A DNA stretch of 64,000 nt from Clostridium_AM tanneri (GCF_033659955.1 NZ_JARUJP010000002.1:124001-188000), one strand, 5' to 3'. Shown: positions 9,716 to 18,866, counted from the stretch's first letter. The notes: generated by a model not told the origin, from the sequence alone. Numbers and translations are program-made.

Positions 9716-10539
9716 TATTCCTCACCTCCGATTTCATCTAAAGCTTTTTCGCACTGCTCTTTGCTTGGTGCATTTCCATGCCAACCTGCTTCGTTTTCCA
9801 TAAAGGATACACCCTTACCCTTTACAGTTTTACAAACTATCATTGTTGGCTTATCTTTAACTGATTTTGCTTCTTCAATAGCATTGATTAATTGTTCAAA
9901 GCTATGTCCATCAACTTCTATTACATTCCATCTGAAAGCTCTAAACTTATCAGTTATAGGTTCTGCTGACATAACTTCTGCACAAGGTCCATCTATTTGT
10001 AGTCCATTATAATCAACAAAAGCTGTTAAGTTATCTAGCTTATAGTGAGCTGCTGACATAGCTGCTTCCCAAACCTGACCTTCTTCTAGCTCTCCATCAC
10101 CTAATAATGTATATACTCTATAGTCCTTTTTATCTAACTTTCCAGCTAAGGCCATACCAACAGCTGCGGATATTCCCTGTCCTAATGAACCTGTTGACAT
10201 ATCTACACCTGGAACCTCATTCATATTAGGATGCCCTTGCAATATAGAACCAATTTTTCTAAGTGTTTTTAATTCTTCAACATCAAAGTATCCTCTTCTA
10301 GCTAAAGTACTATATAATACAGGTGCTGCGTGTCCTTTGGAAAGAACAAATCTATCTCTATTTAAATCTCTAGCCTTCTCTGGATTTACATTCATCTGGT
10401 TAAAATAAAGGGTAGTTAAAATTTCTACCGCTGATAAAGAACCACCGGGATGACCGGAACCTGATTCTGTCAACATCTTTATGATGTCTTTTCTGATAAC
10501 CTTAGCTGTTTGCTTAAGTTCTTCTATATTTTTCTTCAC
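9715..10539 (-). CDS. Transketolase, N-terminal subunit
   Basis: A 274-aa protein with the thiamine diphosphate-binding half of transketolase: SGHPGGSLSAVEI near residue 27, LSKGHAAPVLYS, and the diphosphate/metal motif GDGELEEGQVWEA. The RBS AGGAGG precedes the ATG. It is translationally coupled to the C-terminal subunit and the pair forms a two-gene operon ending at the terminator at 8722-8760. Confidence 0.93.
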   Translation of the reverse strand: MKKNIEELKQTAKVIRKDIIKMLTESGSGHPGGSLSAVEILTTLYFNQMNVNPEKARDLNRDRFVLSKGHAAPVLYSTLARRGYFDVEELKTLRKIGSILQGHPNMNEVPGVDMSTGSLGQGISAAVGMALAGKLDKKDYRVYTLLGDGELEEGQVWEAAMSAAHYKLDNLTAFVDYNGLQIDGPCAEVMSAEPITDKFRAFRWNVIEVDGHSFEQLINAIEEAKSVKDKPTMIVCKTVKGKGVSFMENEAGWHGNAPSKEQCEKALDEIGGEE

Positions 10540-10614
10540 AATCTCAACCTCCTAGTAAGCTTGCACTTAATAATTTCTTTTTCTATTTTATCATAAAAAT
10601 CTATTTTTATATAT

Positions 10615-10648
10615 AAAAAAATAAGGGTTTAAAAAACCCTTATTTAAA
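10615..10648 (-). terminator. Terminator after mazF
   Basis: A perfect stem of about 13 bp (10618-10630 with 10634-10646) and 3-base loop starts within a few bases of the mazF stop. In the minus transcript it is followed by a T-rich run. Confidence 0.85.
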
Positions 10649-10999
10649 CTACTGCAATCCTACACTTATTAAAAGTGCTTCATCTACCTTTGTCATATCT
10701 GTATCTGTCATATGACCTATCTTCTCTTTTAGTCTTCTTTTATCTAAAGTTCTTATCTGTTCAAGCAAAACTACTGAATCCTTATTAAGCCCATAATCCT
10801 CAGATGAAATCTCTACGTGAGTTGGTAGTTTCGCCTTATTTATCTGAGAGGTAATAGCTGCTACAATTACGGTAGGACTGTATTTATTACCAATATCATT
10901 TTGAATAATGATAACTGGCCTAATTCCGCCCTGTTCCGAACCCACTACGGGGCTTAAATCAGCATAGAATATATCTCCTCTTTTCACTACTGTTGTCAT
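10649..10999 (-). CDS. mazF: MazF/NdoA (PemK) type II toxin, sequence-specific endoribonuclease
   Basis: A 116-aa PemK/MazF mRNA interferase. The start VVKRGDIFYADLSPVVGSEQ with GGIRPVIIIQND and TSQINKAKLPTHVEI is characteristic of the B. subtilis NdoA (EndoA) group, which cuts single-stranded RNA at UACAU; target specificity here is assumed. ATG at 10999 is chosen as it gives the family N-terminus and has GGAG upstream; it lies inside the antitoxin gene, a 41-base overlap. Placement downstream of acpS, a lipoprotein gene and alr is the conserved Firmicute context. Confidence 0.93.
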   Translation of the reverse strand: MTTVVKRGDIFYADLSPVVGSEQGGIRPVIIIQNDIGNKYSPTVIVAAITSQINKAKLPTHVEISSEDYGLNKDSVVLLEQIRTLDKRRLKEKIGHMTDTDMTKVDEALLISVGLQ

Positions 11000-11279
11000 C
11001 TGGCAAATCACTCTCCGAAAGCTTCGCTTCATATTCTTTAAATTCTTTCATGTCATTTGCAAAGCCCATTTCTGCAAACTCAAGATTAAGCTGCGCCATT
11101 TCTTTATATCCTTTTTCCATTTGCTCTATAATATTTAACCTTTTTTTCTCTTTAATATATAATATGATAGCTTCCCTAATAAATTCACTTCTTTTTTTGC
11201 AATCTTCTTGAAGTGCCTTGTTAAATTCATTGTATAGTGTTTCTGAGAGGTTTACTACTAATCTCTTTGAATTTGACAT
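10959..11279 (-). CDS. mazE: MazE/NdoAI-type antitoxin, ribbon-helix-helix
   Basis: A 106-aa protein with an N-terminal ribbon-helix-helix DNA-binding segment (KRLVVNLSETLYNEFNKAL, RSEFIREAIILYI) and an acidic C-terminal tail that would block the MazF active site. The RBS AGGAGG precedes the ATG. It overlaps mazF by 41 bases, so toxin translation depends on antitoxin translation. Autoregulation is expected from the family, but no operator was identified. Confidence 0.88.
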   Translation of the reverse strand: MSNSKRLVVNLSETLYNEFNKALQEDCKKRSEFIREAIILYIKEKKRLNIIEQMEKGYKEMAQLNLEFAEMGFANDMKEFKEYEAKLSESDLPDDNSSEKRRYILC

Positions 11280-11741
11280 ATGAAAATTAATACCTCCTAT
11301 TAACTTAAGCGAAAGTTATGTACACATCATTATAGTCATAAAATCGTAACTATGTCAAAGAAATTATACGCAATTTCATCACTTTTCTACTTGTAATGTC
11401 AGCATATAATCCCTAATTTTTACACATATGTTATTGTATATGTATACTTACATTAATCTCATTAAATATGTACCTCGCTAACCCATTAATAGGTATAATA
11501 TACCTTAATAATATTATGTATTTTTTATCATATGTAGGCCTATTTGCTAATGCCTTTTGTATTATCTATATGTTTTGATGAATATGGCAATATACTAGTA
11601 TATTATACAAAGTATTCATTTTATATACACTAAATCTAACACTTTAAGTTAAGAATTAAGATTGAATATAATTGATGTTAACTATTCACAATGGAGTTTG
11701 TCCTTTATCTTTAAATCCTAATTCTTAACTCTAAAATACTA
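11280..11741. other. 462-base gene-free gap between mazE and alr
   Basis: Very AT-rich. No reading frame is convincing. Apart from the inverted-repeat element at 11647-11730 I see no recognisable RNA or site; mazE presumably has its promoter here. Confidence 0.6.
11647..11730. repeat. 84-base inverted-repeat element (MITE-like)
   Basis: Ends are 17-base inverted repeats (11647-11663 and 11714-11730, AGTTAAGAATTARGATT) with one mismatch, enclosing about 50 bases without coding potential. This is the shape of a small non-autonomous mobile element or a dispersed intergenic palindrome. A degenerate relative may lie at 54235-54297. Confidence 0.45.
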
Positions 11742-12902
11742 CTACACGTAGTTTCTAACCTTAACTACTTGGCCTTCCTTAATGTATACTCTCGGAACTC
11801 TTTTGCTTACCATACAAATTACCTCATAGTTGATAGTCCCAAGCATCGGTGCTATATCATCTGCATCAAACTTTATATTTCCATCAGTGCCTAACAATAT
11901 AACTTCATCTCCTACGTTTACTCCTTCTATATCTGTTATATCAATCATACACTGGTCCATGCATATATTACCAACTACTGGCGCAAACTTTCCATTAATT
12001 ATAACCTTTGCCTTACCAGACATCATTCTTGTATAACCATCTGCATATCCTACAGGAAGTGTTGCTATTACACTTTTTCTTGTAGTCCTAAACTTTCTTC
12101 CATAGCCTATATACTCATCCTTATCTAGAGTTTTTATATGCATTATATTTGCTTTCCATGTTAAAGCCGGTTTTATACTTAATATATCCTTATTAACCTC
12201 ACTAGAAGGATAGTACCCATATAGTATTATTCCTGGTCTTGTTCCATCATAATGAGTATCTGGCAATTCCATTATTGCAGCACTATTGGCTATATCTCTC
12301 ATATTTATCTTAATATTTCTTTCCTTTATCTTCTCACAGAACCAATTATATTTGCTAAACTGCATTTTCGAATATTCTTTATCAGTCTCATCTGCTGTAC
12401 AGAAATGGGAAAACAATCCTTCTACCTCTATATTCGGCAAATTGCTAATTTTATGTATTTCCTCAATACTTTCTTCACAAGGTAAAAATCCTATTCTACC
12501 CATACCGGTATCTACAGCAATATGAATTTTTACTATTTTATTTTTGCTCTTTCCAGCCTCGGATAAACTAAGAGCATAATCATATGAAGATACCGTTGGT
12601 TCCAAATTGTATTCCAACAATTCTTCAGTTAAGGTGCCAGGAGTAAGTCCTAAAATCATTATAGGACAATTAATACCTGATTTTCTTAATTCTACCGCCT
12701 CACTTATTACCGCTACGGCAAGTCTTGTAGCACCATTTTCTAGAACTACAGGTGCTATATCAATAGCTCCATGTCCATAAGCATCAGCCTTAACTACCGC
12801 AATTAATTCTTTACTTTTGGCTAACTTTCTAATTTGCTGTATATTATAGGCTATGTTGTCTAAGCTAATTTCAGCCCATACCGGTCTAAAATTATTAAAC
12901 AT
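11742..12902 (-). CDS. alr: Alanine racemase
   Basis: A PLP enzyme interconverting L- and D-alanine for peptidoglycan. At 386 aa it has standard length. Lys38 in VVKADAYGHGA is the PLP Schiff-base lysine; the AVDTGMGRIGF and NICMDQCMIDIT motifs and the C-terminal YADGYTRMMS region are present. Start is ATG with a strong G-rich RBS. It lies between a lipoprotein gene and mazEF as in B. subtilis. Confidence 0.96.
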   Translation of the reverse strand: MFNNFRPVWAEISLDNIAYNIQQIRKLAKSKELIAVVKADAYGHGAIDIAPVVLENGATRLAVAVISEAVELRKSGINCPIMILGLTPGTLTEELLEYNLEPTVSSYDYALSLSEAGKSKNKIVKIHIAVDTGMGRIGFLPCEESIEEIHKISNLPNIEVEGLFSHFCTADETDKEYSKMQFSKYNWFCEKIKERNIKINMRDIANSAAIMELPDTHYDGTRPGIILYGYYPSSEVNKDILSIKPALTWKANIMHIKTLDKDEYIGYGRKFRTTRKSVIATLPVGYADGYTRMMSGKAKVIINGKFAPVVGNICMDQCMIDITDIEGVNVGDEVILLGTDGNIKFDADDIAPMLGTINYEVICMVSKRVPRVYIKEGQVVKVRNYV

Positions 12903-13017
12903 AAAACATCCCCCCCAAAATTATATTAAGCACTAATTTCATTATCTACTAATTAGCCCCTAACATTAATTATACAACATTTTTAATAATATTATAATTG
13001 CAAATATTAAGATTTTT

Positions 13018-13077
13018 GATTTAACACGCAAAATAAAGTGGCACGAACCCATTAGTAAGCCCCTGCCAACCTGTATC
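13018..13077 (-). other. GC-richer islet after the lipoprotein gene, possible weak terminator
   Basis: The 60 bases after the lipoprotein stop are clearly less AT-rich than the surroundings. In the minus strand TTGGCA and TGCCAC can pair around a 20-base loop and are followed by CTTTATTTT, so it may act as a terminator. No RNA family was recognised. Confidence 0.35.
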
Positions 13078-13692
13078 TCAACTATTTACATCAAATAATT
13101 CTTGTTGTAATTCTGTATTTGCTTTAAAATTACTATACTCAATGTTAACCTTCTCTCTATCCTTAGAGTCTAGTATTCTTAAATACTTAGGTGAGTTGTC
13201 TTTAAGATCTATATATAACTCTGATTTACTAATGTTTTTATTGTTACCTGGAATATCCAAATGTATGACTTGATATTCTTCATTATTTATCTTTTTAAAG
13301 GAATTTTTCAGTGTTTCATTTGTGTATATCATGCCTATATATTCACCAATAAAACTTAGCTTGAATAAACTATCAAAATCTCTATCTGTATTATAGTTTA
13401 ATCCATTTTGTAAATCCTTTATAAATATTTTGTTATCTTTATATATTAGGATTCTGCTTTTTTCTAGCTCAAACCTATATCCATACTTTTTATCGTAAAA
13501 TTGTTTCCCACCATAATTTATAACTTGTTTATCATTCTGTATTTTCATGGTTATGTCGCAAGTATAGCTGTCCAAGTTTTTCAAATAATCAATTGCTTTC
13601 TCTGTATCTCTATTATTTCTATTACAACCTAAAGAAAGTATTAAGAAAGCAAAGGACATAAGGGATAATATTATTAGTGTACCTTTTTTCAT
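13078..13692 (-). CDS. LolA-like lipoprotein (YdcC-type, sporulation-associated family)
   Basis: A 204-aa lipoprotein: signal peptide MKKGTLIILSLMSFAFL and lipobox LSLGC, then a domain of about 170 residues with the beta-strand pattern of LolA/LppX carriers (LDSYTCDITMKIQNDKQ). It occupies the place of B. subtilis ydcC between acpS and alr. Extracytoplasmic; substrate unknown. ATG at 13692 is chosen since AGGAGG lies 7 bases upstream; the frame extends ten codons further without an RBS. Confidence 0.75.
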   Translation of the reverse strand: MKKGTLIILSLMSFAFLILSLGCNRNNRDTEKAIDYLKNLDSYTCDITMKIQNDKQVINYGGKQFYDKKYGYRFELEKSRILIYKDNKIFIKDLQNGLNYNTDRDFDSLFKLSFIGEYIGMIYTNETLKNSFKKINNEEYQVIHLDIPGNNKNISKSELYIDLKDNSPKYLRILDSKDREKVNIEYSNFKANTELQQELFDVNS

Positions 13693-13797
13693 AGAATTCC
13701 TCCTGGAAATGGATTTTCTCAAGTATCATCTCACTATAAATACTATTCTCTTATGTCTCTTTATATTCTCATGGTTGTAAAATTTTAGCCTTTGAAC

Positions 13798-15297
13798 CTA
13801 ATTGGCAAACTTTTTAAATACCACCGGCATATTTTCTAAAATATCACTAGCACTTACACAGAACATTTTTTTTGAAAGTTCTTCTCCACAATAACCATGT
13901 ATGAAAGCAGATATATAAGCAGCCTTCATAGGTTTATAACCTTGACCTATTAAGGATGCTATCATTCCTGTAAGACAATCTCCCATGCCCCCTGATGCCA
14001 TAGCACTATTTCCAGTAGGATTAATTACTGTTATTTTACCATCAGTAATTATACTATTGTATCCTTTTAAGAGTACAATAACATCATTTTCTTGTGCAAA
14101 CTTCTTGGCAATCTCTAGCCTATTTTCCTTTATGTAATCTATAGAAAGTCCTGTTAGTCTTGCCATTTCCCCTAAATGAGGAGTTATTAAAATATTACAT
14201 TTTTTATCTTTTAAAATATCTACTCTATCCTCCAGAACATTTAAACCATCAGCATCTATAACGATGGATTTTTCAGAACTACTTATAACTTGTTTTACTA
14301 AACTTAAGGTAGTTTCATCCTTTCCCATACCTGGTCCTATAGCAATAACATCGCTTTTTCCTATTAATTCTTGTACTTTCATTTTTTCGCTAATAGAAAT
14401 TGTCATAGCCTCTGTGAGTTTAGAACTTAGCGTAGATTGAATTTCTTCTCTACAGCATAATGTTACTAACCCAGCTCCACTTCGAACAGCTCCCTGTGTG
14501 CATATATAAGCGGCTCCTGTGTAGCCCTTTGATCCAGCAACAACTAGTATTCTTCCATAATCACCCTTATAGGAGTATCTATCTCTTATCTTTATATTGC
14601 TTCTTATCATATGTTCATCCATAATAAATTCATTGTTATGAAATTTATTAACAGCTATATCAGGAATGCCAATATCCTCTATTACTATGTTTCCAGTTAG
14701 TTCATCTGTTCCGTAGCTTAAAAATCCTTGTTTATATAGTTGGAAAGACACGGTTATATTTGCTCTAATACAGTTTCCAAGAAGCTTGCCTGTGTTGGTA
14801 TCAAAGCCTGATGGCACGTCAATGGCTACAACATGGTTACTGTTCTCATTAATTATAGAGATAACAGAGTCAAATATACCTTCAACATTTCTAGAAAGTC
14901 CTGTGCCAAATATTGCATCTACAGTCACTTCACTTCTCTGCACTGAATCCCTTAGTTCATTAATATCCTCGATATTGTCAACTTTAACTATGTTAACTCC
15001 TATTTTTTTTAATATATCATAGTTAGTTTTACAATCTGAAGTCATTCCACTCTTTCCGCCCACTAAAAACACTTCTACTTTTTTATTTAAAATATGAAGA
15101 TGCCTTGCTACTGCAAAACCGTCACCTCCATTGTTTCCTTTAGCACAAACAATAGAAAAGGAACTAAACTTATTTAAATCTAGATTGTTAATAACCTTTA
15201 ATGCTGCATTTTCCATTAAGACAATACCTGGTATCTTCAATTCATTTATACAATAGTTATCTATATTCCTCATTATTTCTGCAGTTGCAATCTTCAA
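13798..15297 (-). CDS. nnrE-nnrD: Bifunctional NAD(P)H-hydrate epimerase and ADP-dependent dehydratase
   Basis: Repairs hydrated NAD(P)H. The N-terminal half (residues 1-215, YjeF_N: GNNGGDGFAVARHL, DAIFGTGL, VAIDVPSGFD) epimerises the hydrate; the C-terminal half (about 225-499, YjeF_C: VVAGSKGYTGAA, IGPGMGKDE, ITPHLGEMARL, NPTGNSAMASGGMGDCLTG) dehydrates it with ADP or ATP. Start TTG at 15297 gives the family N-terminus and has GGAGG 9 bases upstream; the TTG at 15306 directly abuts the RBS. It overlaps acpS by about 41 bases, giving translational coupling. Length about 499 aa is normal for the fused form. Confidence 0.93.
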   Translation of the reverse strand: MKIATAEIMRNIDNYCINELKIPGIVLMENAALKVINNLDLNKFSSFSIVCAKGNNGGDGFAVARHLHILNKKVEVFLVGGKSGMTSDCKTNYDILKKIGVNIVKVDNIEDINELRDSVQRSEVTVDAIFGTGLSRNVEGIFDSVISIINENSNHVVAIDVPSGFDTNTGKLLGNCIRANITVSFQLYKQGFLSYGTDELTGNIVIEDIGIPDIAVNKFHNNEFIMDEHMIRSNIKIRDRYSYKGDYGRILVVAGSKGYTGAAYICTQGAVRSGAGLVTLCCREEIQSTLSSKLTEAMTISISEKMKVQELIGKSDVIAIGPGMGKDETTLSLVKQVISSSEKSIVIDADGLNVLEDRVDILKDKKCNILITPHLGEMARLTGLSIDYIKENRLEIAKKFAQENDVIVLLKGYNSIITDGKITVINPTGNSAMASGGMGDCLTGMIASLIGQGYKPMKAAYISAFIHGYCGEELSKKMFCVSASDILENMPVVFKKFAN

Positions 15298-15673
15298 GTT
15301 TATCAACCTCCATCACTGCGTACGCTATAGCATTATCCACTCCATGAGATATACTTAAATGAATTTTATAGTTCCCATACTTTTGTGCTATCATCTTAGC
15401 TTTACCCTTTAGCACTACAATAGGCTTACCTGCAGCAGTTCTATCTATTTCTATGTCCTTAAATTCAAATCCACTAAATCCTGTTCCTAATGCTTTAGAA
15501 ACAGCTTCCTTTGCTGCAAATCTTCCTGCTACAAATTCTGGTCTTAGATTTCTACTCTTTAGATATTCAACTTCATTCTTGCTAAACATTTTATCCATAA
15601 AGTTGGAATGTTTATCCATGGCATCTTTAATTCTCCTGATTTCAACTATATCAACCCCAACACCTGAAATCAA
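15257..15673 (-). CDS. acpS: Holo-[acyl-carrier-protein] synthase
   Basis: Transfers 4'-phosphopantetheine from CoA to acyl carrier protein for fatty acid synthesis. The start ISGVGVDIVEIRRI carries the metal-binding Asp8, and RFAAKEAVSKALGTG carries the second acidic site. TTG at 15673 is chosen because it gives the exact family N-terminus with GGGGGTGAT upstream; the frame is open for 14 codons more. About 138 aa. First gene of acpS-nnrED-lipoprotein-alr. Confidence 0.94.
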   Translation of the reverse strand: MISGVGVDIVEIRRIKDAMDKHSNFMDKMFSKNEVEYLKSRNLRPEFVAGRFAAKEAVSKALGTGFSGFEFKDIEIDRTAAGKPIVVLKGKAKMIAQKYGNYKIHLSISHGVDNAIAYAVMEVDKLEDCNCRNNEEYR

Positions 15674-15740
15674 AATATCACCCCCACACTTAATATAATA
15701 AGGCAAAATTTTCAATTTTTAAAGTTAAATTTAATATTTA

Positions 15741-15770
15741 AAAGAAAAAAAGAGGACTTTCCCTCTTTTT
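15741..15770 (-). terminator. Terminator after the DUF6514-like gene
   Basis: A stem of about 9-10 bp (15746-15755 with 15762-15770) and 6-base loop lies just after the stop at 15795 and is followed in the minus strand by a long T-rich run. Confidence 0.85.
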
Positions 15771-15794
15771 AAAACTATCTACTCCTACAATAGC

Positions 15795-16142
15795 TTAATA
15801 TGCTATACATCTTATTTCCTTATCAAAATCAATGATATATTCATCAATATATTCTCCTAATACATCAATTAAGTGTATTGGTGATACTGTATTGTCATAC
15901 AATAATTTTAATAAATTATGTACTTTATGTCTATCAGGACTTATATTTTGTACAACATCTCTTTCTATATTAATTAATTTTCCGTCTACCATATCTTGTC
16001 TTTCAACTTCTATTCCATATGACTGTACCTCTACGGCATCTATTTCACATGAAATAAGAATACTTCCTTTTAGCAGTCTGTAGAAATAGTTATACTTTAT
16101 TTTTTCTACACTTTCAGTTCTAACTAAATTTTCTACCACCAT
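15795..16142 (-). CDS. Small conserved clostridial protein, DUF6514-like
   Basis: A 115-aa cytoplasmic protein with no signal or membrane segment. The core YGIEVERQDMVDGK and the C-terminal VSPIHLIDVLGEYIDEYI resemble the clostridial DUF6514 family as I recall it; function is unknown. Strong RBS (GGGGGG) before the ATG, and its own terminator, so it looks monocistronic. Confidence 0.7.
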   Translation of the reverse strand: MVVENLVRTESVEKIKYNYFYRLLKGSILISCEIDAVEVQSYGIEVERQDMVDGKLINIERDVVQNISPDRHKVHNLLKLLYDNTVSPIHLIDVLGEYIDEYIIDFDKEIRCIAY

Positions 16143-16338
16143 ATTTTTTTCCCCCCATAATTAACTTCAGAAATATCTTAACATATTAAATAAAAGAAAT
16201 ATGTCATTTCATGTGAAGATTAATTACAACTTATCTCTTTTATATGACATCAAAAAGCCTGTAGTCCCACATCTATAACCATGTATATTACTTTACTTCA
16301 ATTATCTTCCTTTTAAACAATGCTTGTTTGTCGAAATT

Positions 16339-16941
16339 CTATGCTTCCTGACTATTTCTTTTTGAATTAGTATACCTAATAGATTCTGCTAGGATATGTT
16401 CTTCAATTGCAAGATATCTGCAGATATCTTCTAATATTAGGATACTTGCTACAACTATAGAGCAATCATCATTCTTGCAATGTTTTAAATTATACAATTT
16501 TACATAGTTATTTAACGTCTCTTTTTTGCACTTTATGTCACAATATATACTATTTAATGTATTATATAGTATATCATAAGAAAGTATTAAAAAGTCTTTT
16601 TTAGACTTTTGATTACCATTTACTACATATTTTACTATTTTGTTTAAAAAGTTTTCTTTGTAGTATTCCTCCATATGTTTTGTGTAACTGTTACCAATAT
16701 AACTTCCTATAATGTAACTATCTATTAGAGCAATCTCTCCTTCCGTATTAAATATTATTGCTAATTCTACGCTTTTTTTCCCCTCTCTTCCTATTTCATC
16801 AGTTAGCTTCTTTACTCTTTGATTGAAGGAACTTGTAAACTTTGAGTCCAGTATAAAATACTCTAGTTCACGACTAGAACACTCGTATATAAAGTCGGAA
16901 AAATTTTTATAGATTTTTTTCATATAATCTTTGCTTCTCAA
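16339..16941 (-). CDS. Hypothetical protein, 200 aa
   Basis: Not recognised. A 200-aa protein without signal peptide, Lys/Tyr-rich, probably alpha/beta. A central hydrophobic strand pair (VELAIIFNTEGEIALIDSYI) is followed by helical segments, and a CKNDDCSIVVASILILEDIC region carries cysteines. TTG at 16941 is preferred since AAGGTGATATT precedes it exactly as in acpS; an ATG six codons on (16923) lacks an RBS. It stands alone, with about 125 bases to yihY and 200 to the DUF6514-like gene. Confidence 0.6.
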   Translation of the reverse strand: MRSKDYMKKIYKNFSDFIYECSSRELEYFILDSKFTSSFNQRVKKLTDEIGREGKKSVELAIIFNTEGEIALIDSYIIGSYIGNSYTKHMEEYYKENFLNKIVKYVVNGNQKSKKDFLILSYDILYNTLNSIYCDIKCKKETLNNYVKLYNLKHCKNDDCSIVVASILILEDICRYLAIEEHILAESIRYTNSKRNSQEA

Positions 16942-17067
16942 AATATCACCTTCTAGAATATCTTTTTAAATTTTGTAATGAATTACTACTAAGAAACCAT
17001 AACTTTTTATTGTTGTAAACTGATAAACATATATTCAATATTTTTACTCATGTTATATAAAAATATA

Positions 17068-17916
17068 CTAAAACTTTTTTCCCTTGGGCTTCACTTTTCC
17101 TTCTCTATCAAAAGCCAATGTAGCATTTAATTCTCCCCCCATGATTATCATTACTGATAAAAAAAATAACCAGGTTAAAAGTATAATTACAGCACCTATG
17201 CTTCCGTAAACTTTAGAATAGTTTCCAAAATTATTTACATAATAGGCAAACCCTACAGATACCCCAACCAATCCTATGGCAGAAAAAACCGCTCCTGGCA
17301 TAACTTCTTTCCATGTCAATCTTCTGCTGGGAGTATAATGGTATAATGCTGCAAATATAAATATTGTGGTTAGAAACATGACAGTATATCTTACTATATT
17401 CCAGAATCTCTGAAACATAAAAGAATACCCGAACTGTTTTGCTAAATATACTCCTAAAATTTGTCCAAATACAAGTAATATCATTGTTAGTATTACTATG
17501 AAAGTTACCCCAAAAGTGCACATAATTGCTATAAACTGAACTTTAAACACCGATCTATCCTCAGATTCATCATATGCCTTATTAAGGCCTTTAATAACCG
17601 CATTAAATCCACTGGATGCACTCCAAATTGTTGCTAGCAAACTCAAAGACAGCAAATGGCTGTTTCTACCATCAACTACTTCTACCACAGTATTATGCAC
17701 CAATTCTAATACGTTAGTAGGTAAAATTTTATTTAATCCCACTAACACCTCACCACTACTAATAGGACTATATCCTACTAACGTCATAAGAAATGTCAGG
17801 AATGGAAAGAATGAGAAAATTAAACTATATGCAAGTTGAGATGCTAAAGCTAAAACATCATCATCATTAAACCTAAAAGTTAAATTTTTAATATCCTTAA
17901 CGATACGTTCAATCAT
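17068..17916 (-). CDS. YihY/virulence factor BrkB family membrane protein
   Basis: A 282-aa integral membrane protein with six predicted segments and family motifs ALASQLAYSLIFSFFPFLTFL near residue 25, WSASSGFNAVIKGLNKAY near 115, and the C-terminal YGSIGAVIILLTWLFFLS. The family was once called ribonuclease BN, which was later found wrong; the function remains open, with envelope or transport roles suggested. Good RBS (AGAGAGG). Probably monocistronic. Confidence 0.85.
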   Translation of the reverse strand: MIERIVKDIKNLTFRFNDDDVLALASQLAYSLIFSFFPFLTFLMTLVGYSPISSGEVLVGLNKILPTNVLELVHNTVVEVVDGRNSHLLSLSLLATIWSASSGFNAVIKGLNKAYDESEDRSVFKVQFIAIMCTFGVTFIVILTMILLVFGQILGVYLAKQFGYSFMFQRFWNIVRYTVMFLTTIFIFAALYHYTPSRRLTWKEVMPGAVFSAIGLVGVSVGFAYYVNNFGNYSKVYGSIGAVIILLTWLFFLSVMIIMGGELNATLAFDREGKVKPKGKKF

Positions 17917-18042
17917 AATTTTCTTCCTCTCTAAGTTTTTTCCACATTAAATCTAGCTATCTTTATTATTTTAAAAATAAAGCTTTTTAATGTAATATAT
18001 GTTCTAAATCACACAGATATATATCTGATTATTTAACTTATA

Positions 18043-18093
18043 AAAATAGAAGATGCCATATCTTAAGGTTTAAGATATGGCATCTTCTATTTT
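18043..18093. terminator. Strong bidirectional-shaped terminator after rubrerythrin
   Basis: A perfect 24-bp stem (18043-18066 with 18070-18093) with a 3-base loop, A-rich on one side and T-rich on the other. It ends the rubrerythrin transcript about 26 bases after its stop and insulates yihY. Confidence 0.92.
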
Positions 18094-18118
18094 AGCTAAA
18101 ATTATATTAAACTATTTT

Positions 18119-18664
18119 TTATTTGAAGTATCTATTTAATAATCCTAAAAATGCGGAACCGTGTCTTGCTTCATCTTTACACATTTCATGTACTGTGTCA
18201 TGAATAGCATCTAAGTTTAATTTCTTAGCTAAAGTAGCTAAATCTTTCTTTCCTTGAGTTGCTCCATGCTCTGCTTCTACTCTCATTTCAAGATTTTTCT
18301 TTGTATCTGCTACAACTACTTCTCCTAATAATTCAGCAAACTTTGCTGCATGCTCTGCTTCTTCAAAAGCTATTCTTTTATAAGCTTCTGCTACTTCTGG
18401 ATAACCTTCTCTATCAGCCTGTCTGCTCATAGCTAAATACATTCCAACTTCTGTACATTCTCCAGTGAAGTTTGCTCTTAAGCCTTCTATTACTTCAGGA
18501 TCAACATCCTTTGCTATTCCTATTCTATGCTCATCAGCCCAAGTGAATTGACCTTCAACTTTTTCAGCAAATTTATCACTTGAAACTCCACATTGTGGGC
18601 ATTTCTCTGGTGCTGCCTCTCCTTCATGAATATATCCACATACTGTACAAACAAATTTTTTCAT
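18119..18664 (-). CDS. Reverse rubrerythrin (rubredoxin domain N-terminal)
   Basis: A 181-aa peroxide- and oxygen-reducing protein. Domain order is reversed against classic rubrerythrin: a rubredoxin domain comes first (CTVCG and CPQCG, Cys6/9/22/25), then the ferritin-like di-iron domain with repeated Glu/His ligands (ECTEVGMYLAM, EEAEHAAKFAELL, EMCKDEARHG). Clostridial reverse rubrerythrins of the same length are oxidative-stress enzymes fed by rubredoxin or NADH reductases. It has its own consensus-like promoter and a strong terminator, consistent with an independently induced stress gene. Confidence 0.93.
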   Translation of the reverse strand: MKKFVCTVCGYIHEGEAAPEKCPQCGVSSDKFAEKVEGQFTWADEHRIGIAKDVDPEVIEGLRANFTGECTEVGMYLAMSRQADREGYPEVAEAYKRIAFEEAEHAAKFAELLGEVVVADTKKNLEMRVEAEHGATQGKKDLATLAKKLNLDAIHDTVHEMCKDEARHGSAFLGLLNRYFK

Positions 18665-18723
18665 AATAATAATCCTCCCATCAAATTTTAACTCTTCATA
18701 ATTTTATCTTCTTGACAATTAAT

Positions 18724-18752
18724 ATTATATAATACTAATTATTGTTTTGCAA
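18724..18752 (-). promoter_or_regulatory. Predicted sigma-A promoter of the rubrerythrin gene
   Basis: On the minus strand TTGCAA, 17 bases, TATAAT, about 60 bases before the rubrerythrin ATG. Near-consensus. A PerR-type box was not clearly identified. Confidence 0.65.
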
Positions 18753-18866
18753 GTACTTTTTCATATATTTTGGTAAATTTTTTTATCCAATAAAAATGCC
18801 ACTGAGATAATATTCAGTAATCTATAATTAATTTCCTTGCATTATTAACCACTGCAATATTTTGCA

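Noticed and set aside
17231..17521. A 96-codon minus-strand open frame inside yihY
   Set aside because: It is another frame of the same strand within a well-supported membrane protein gene.
18014..18027. CAGATATATATCTG palindrome upstream of yihY
   Set aside because: Short, AT-rich and made of alternating TA; expected by chance at this base composition.
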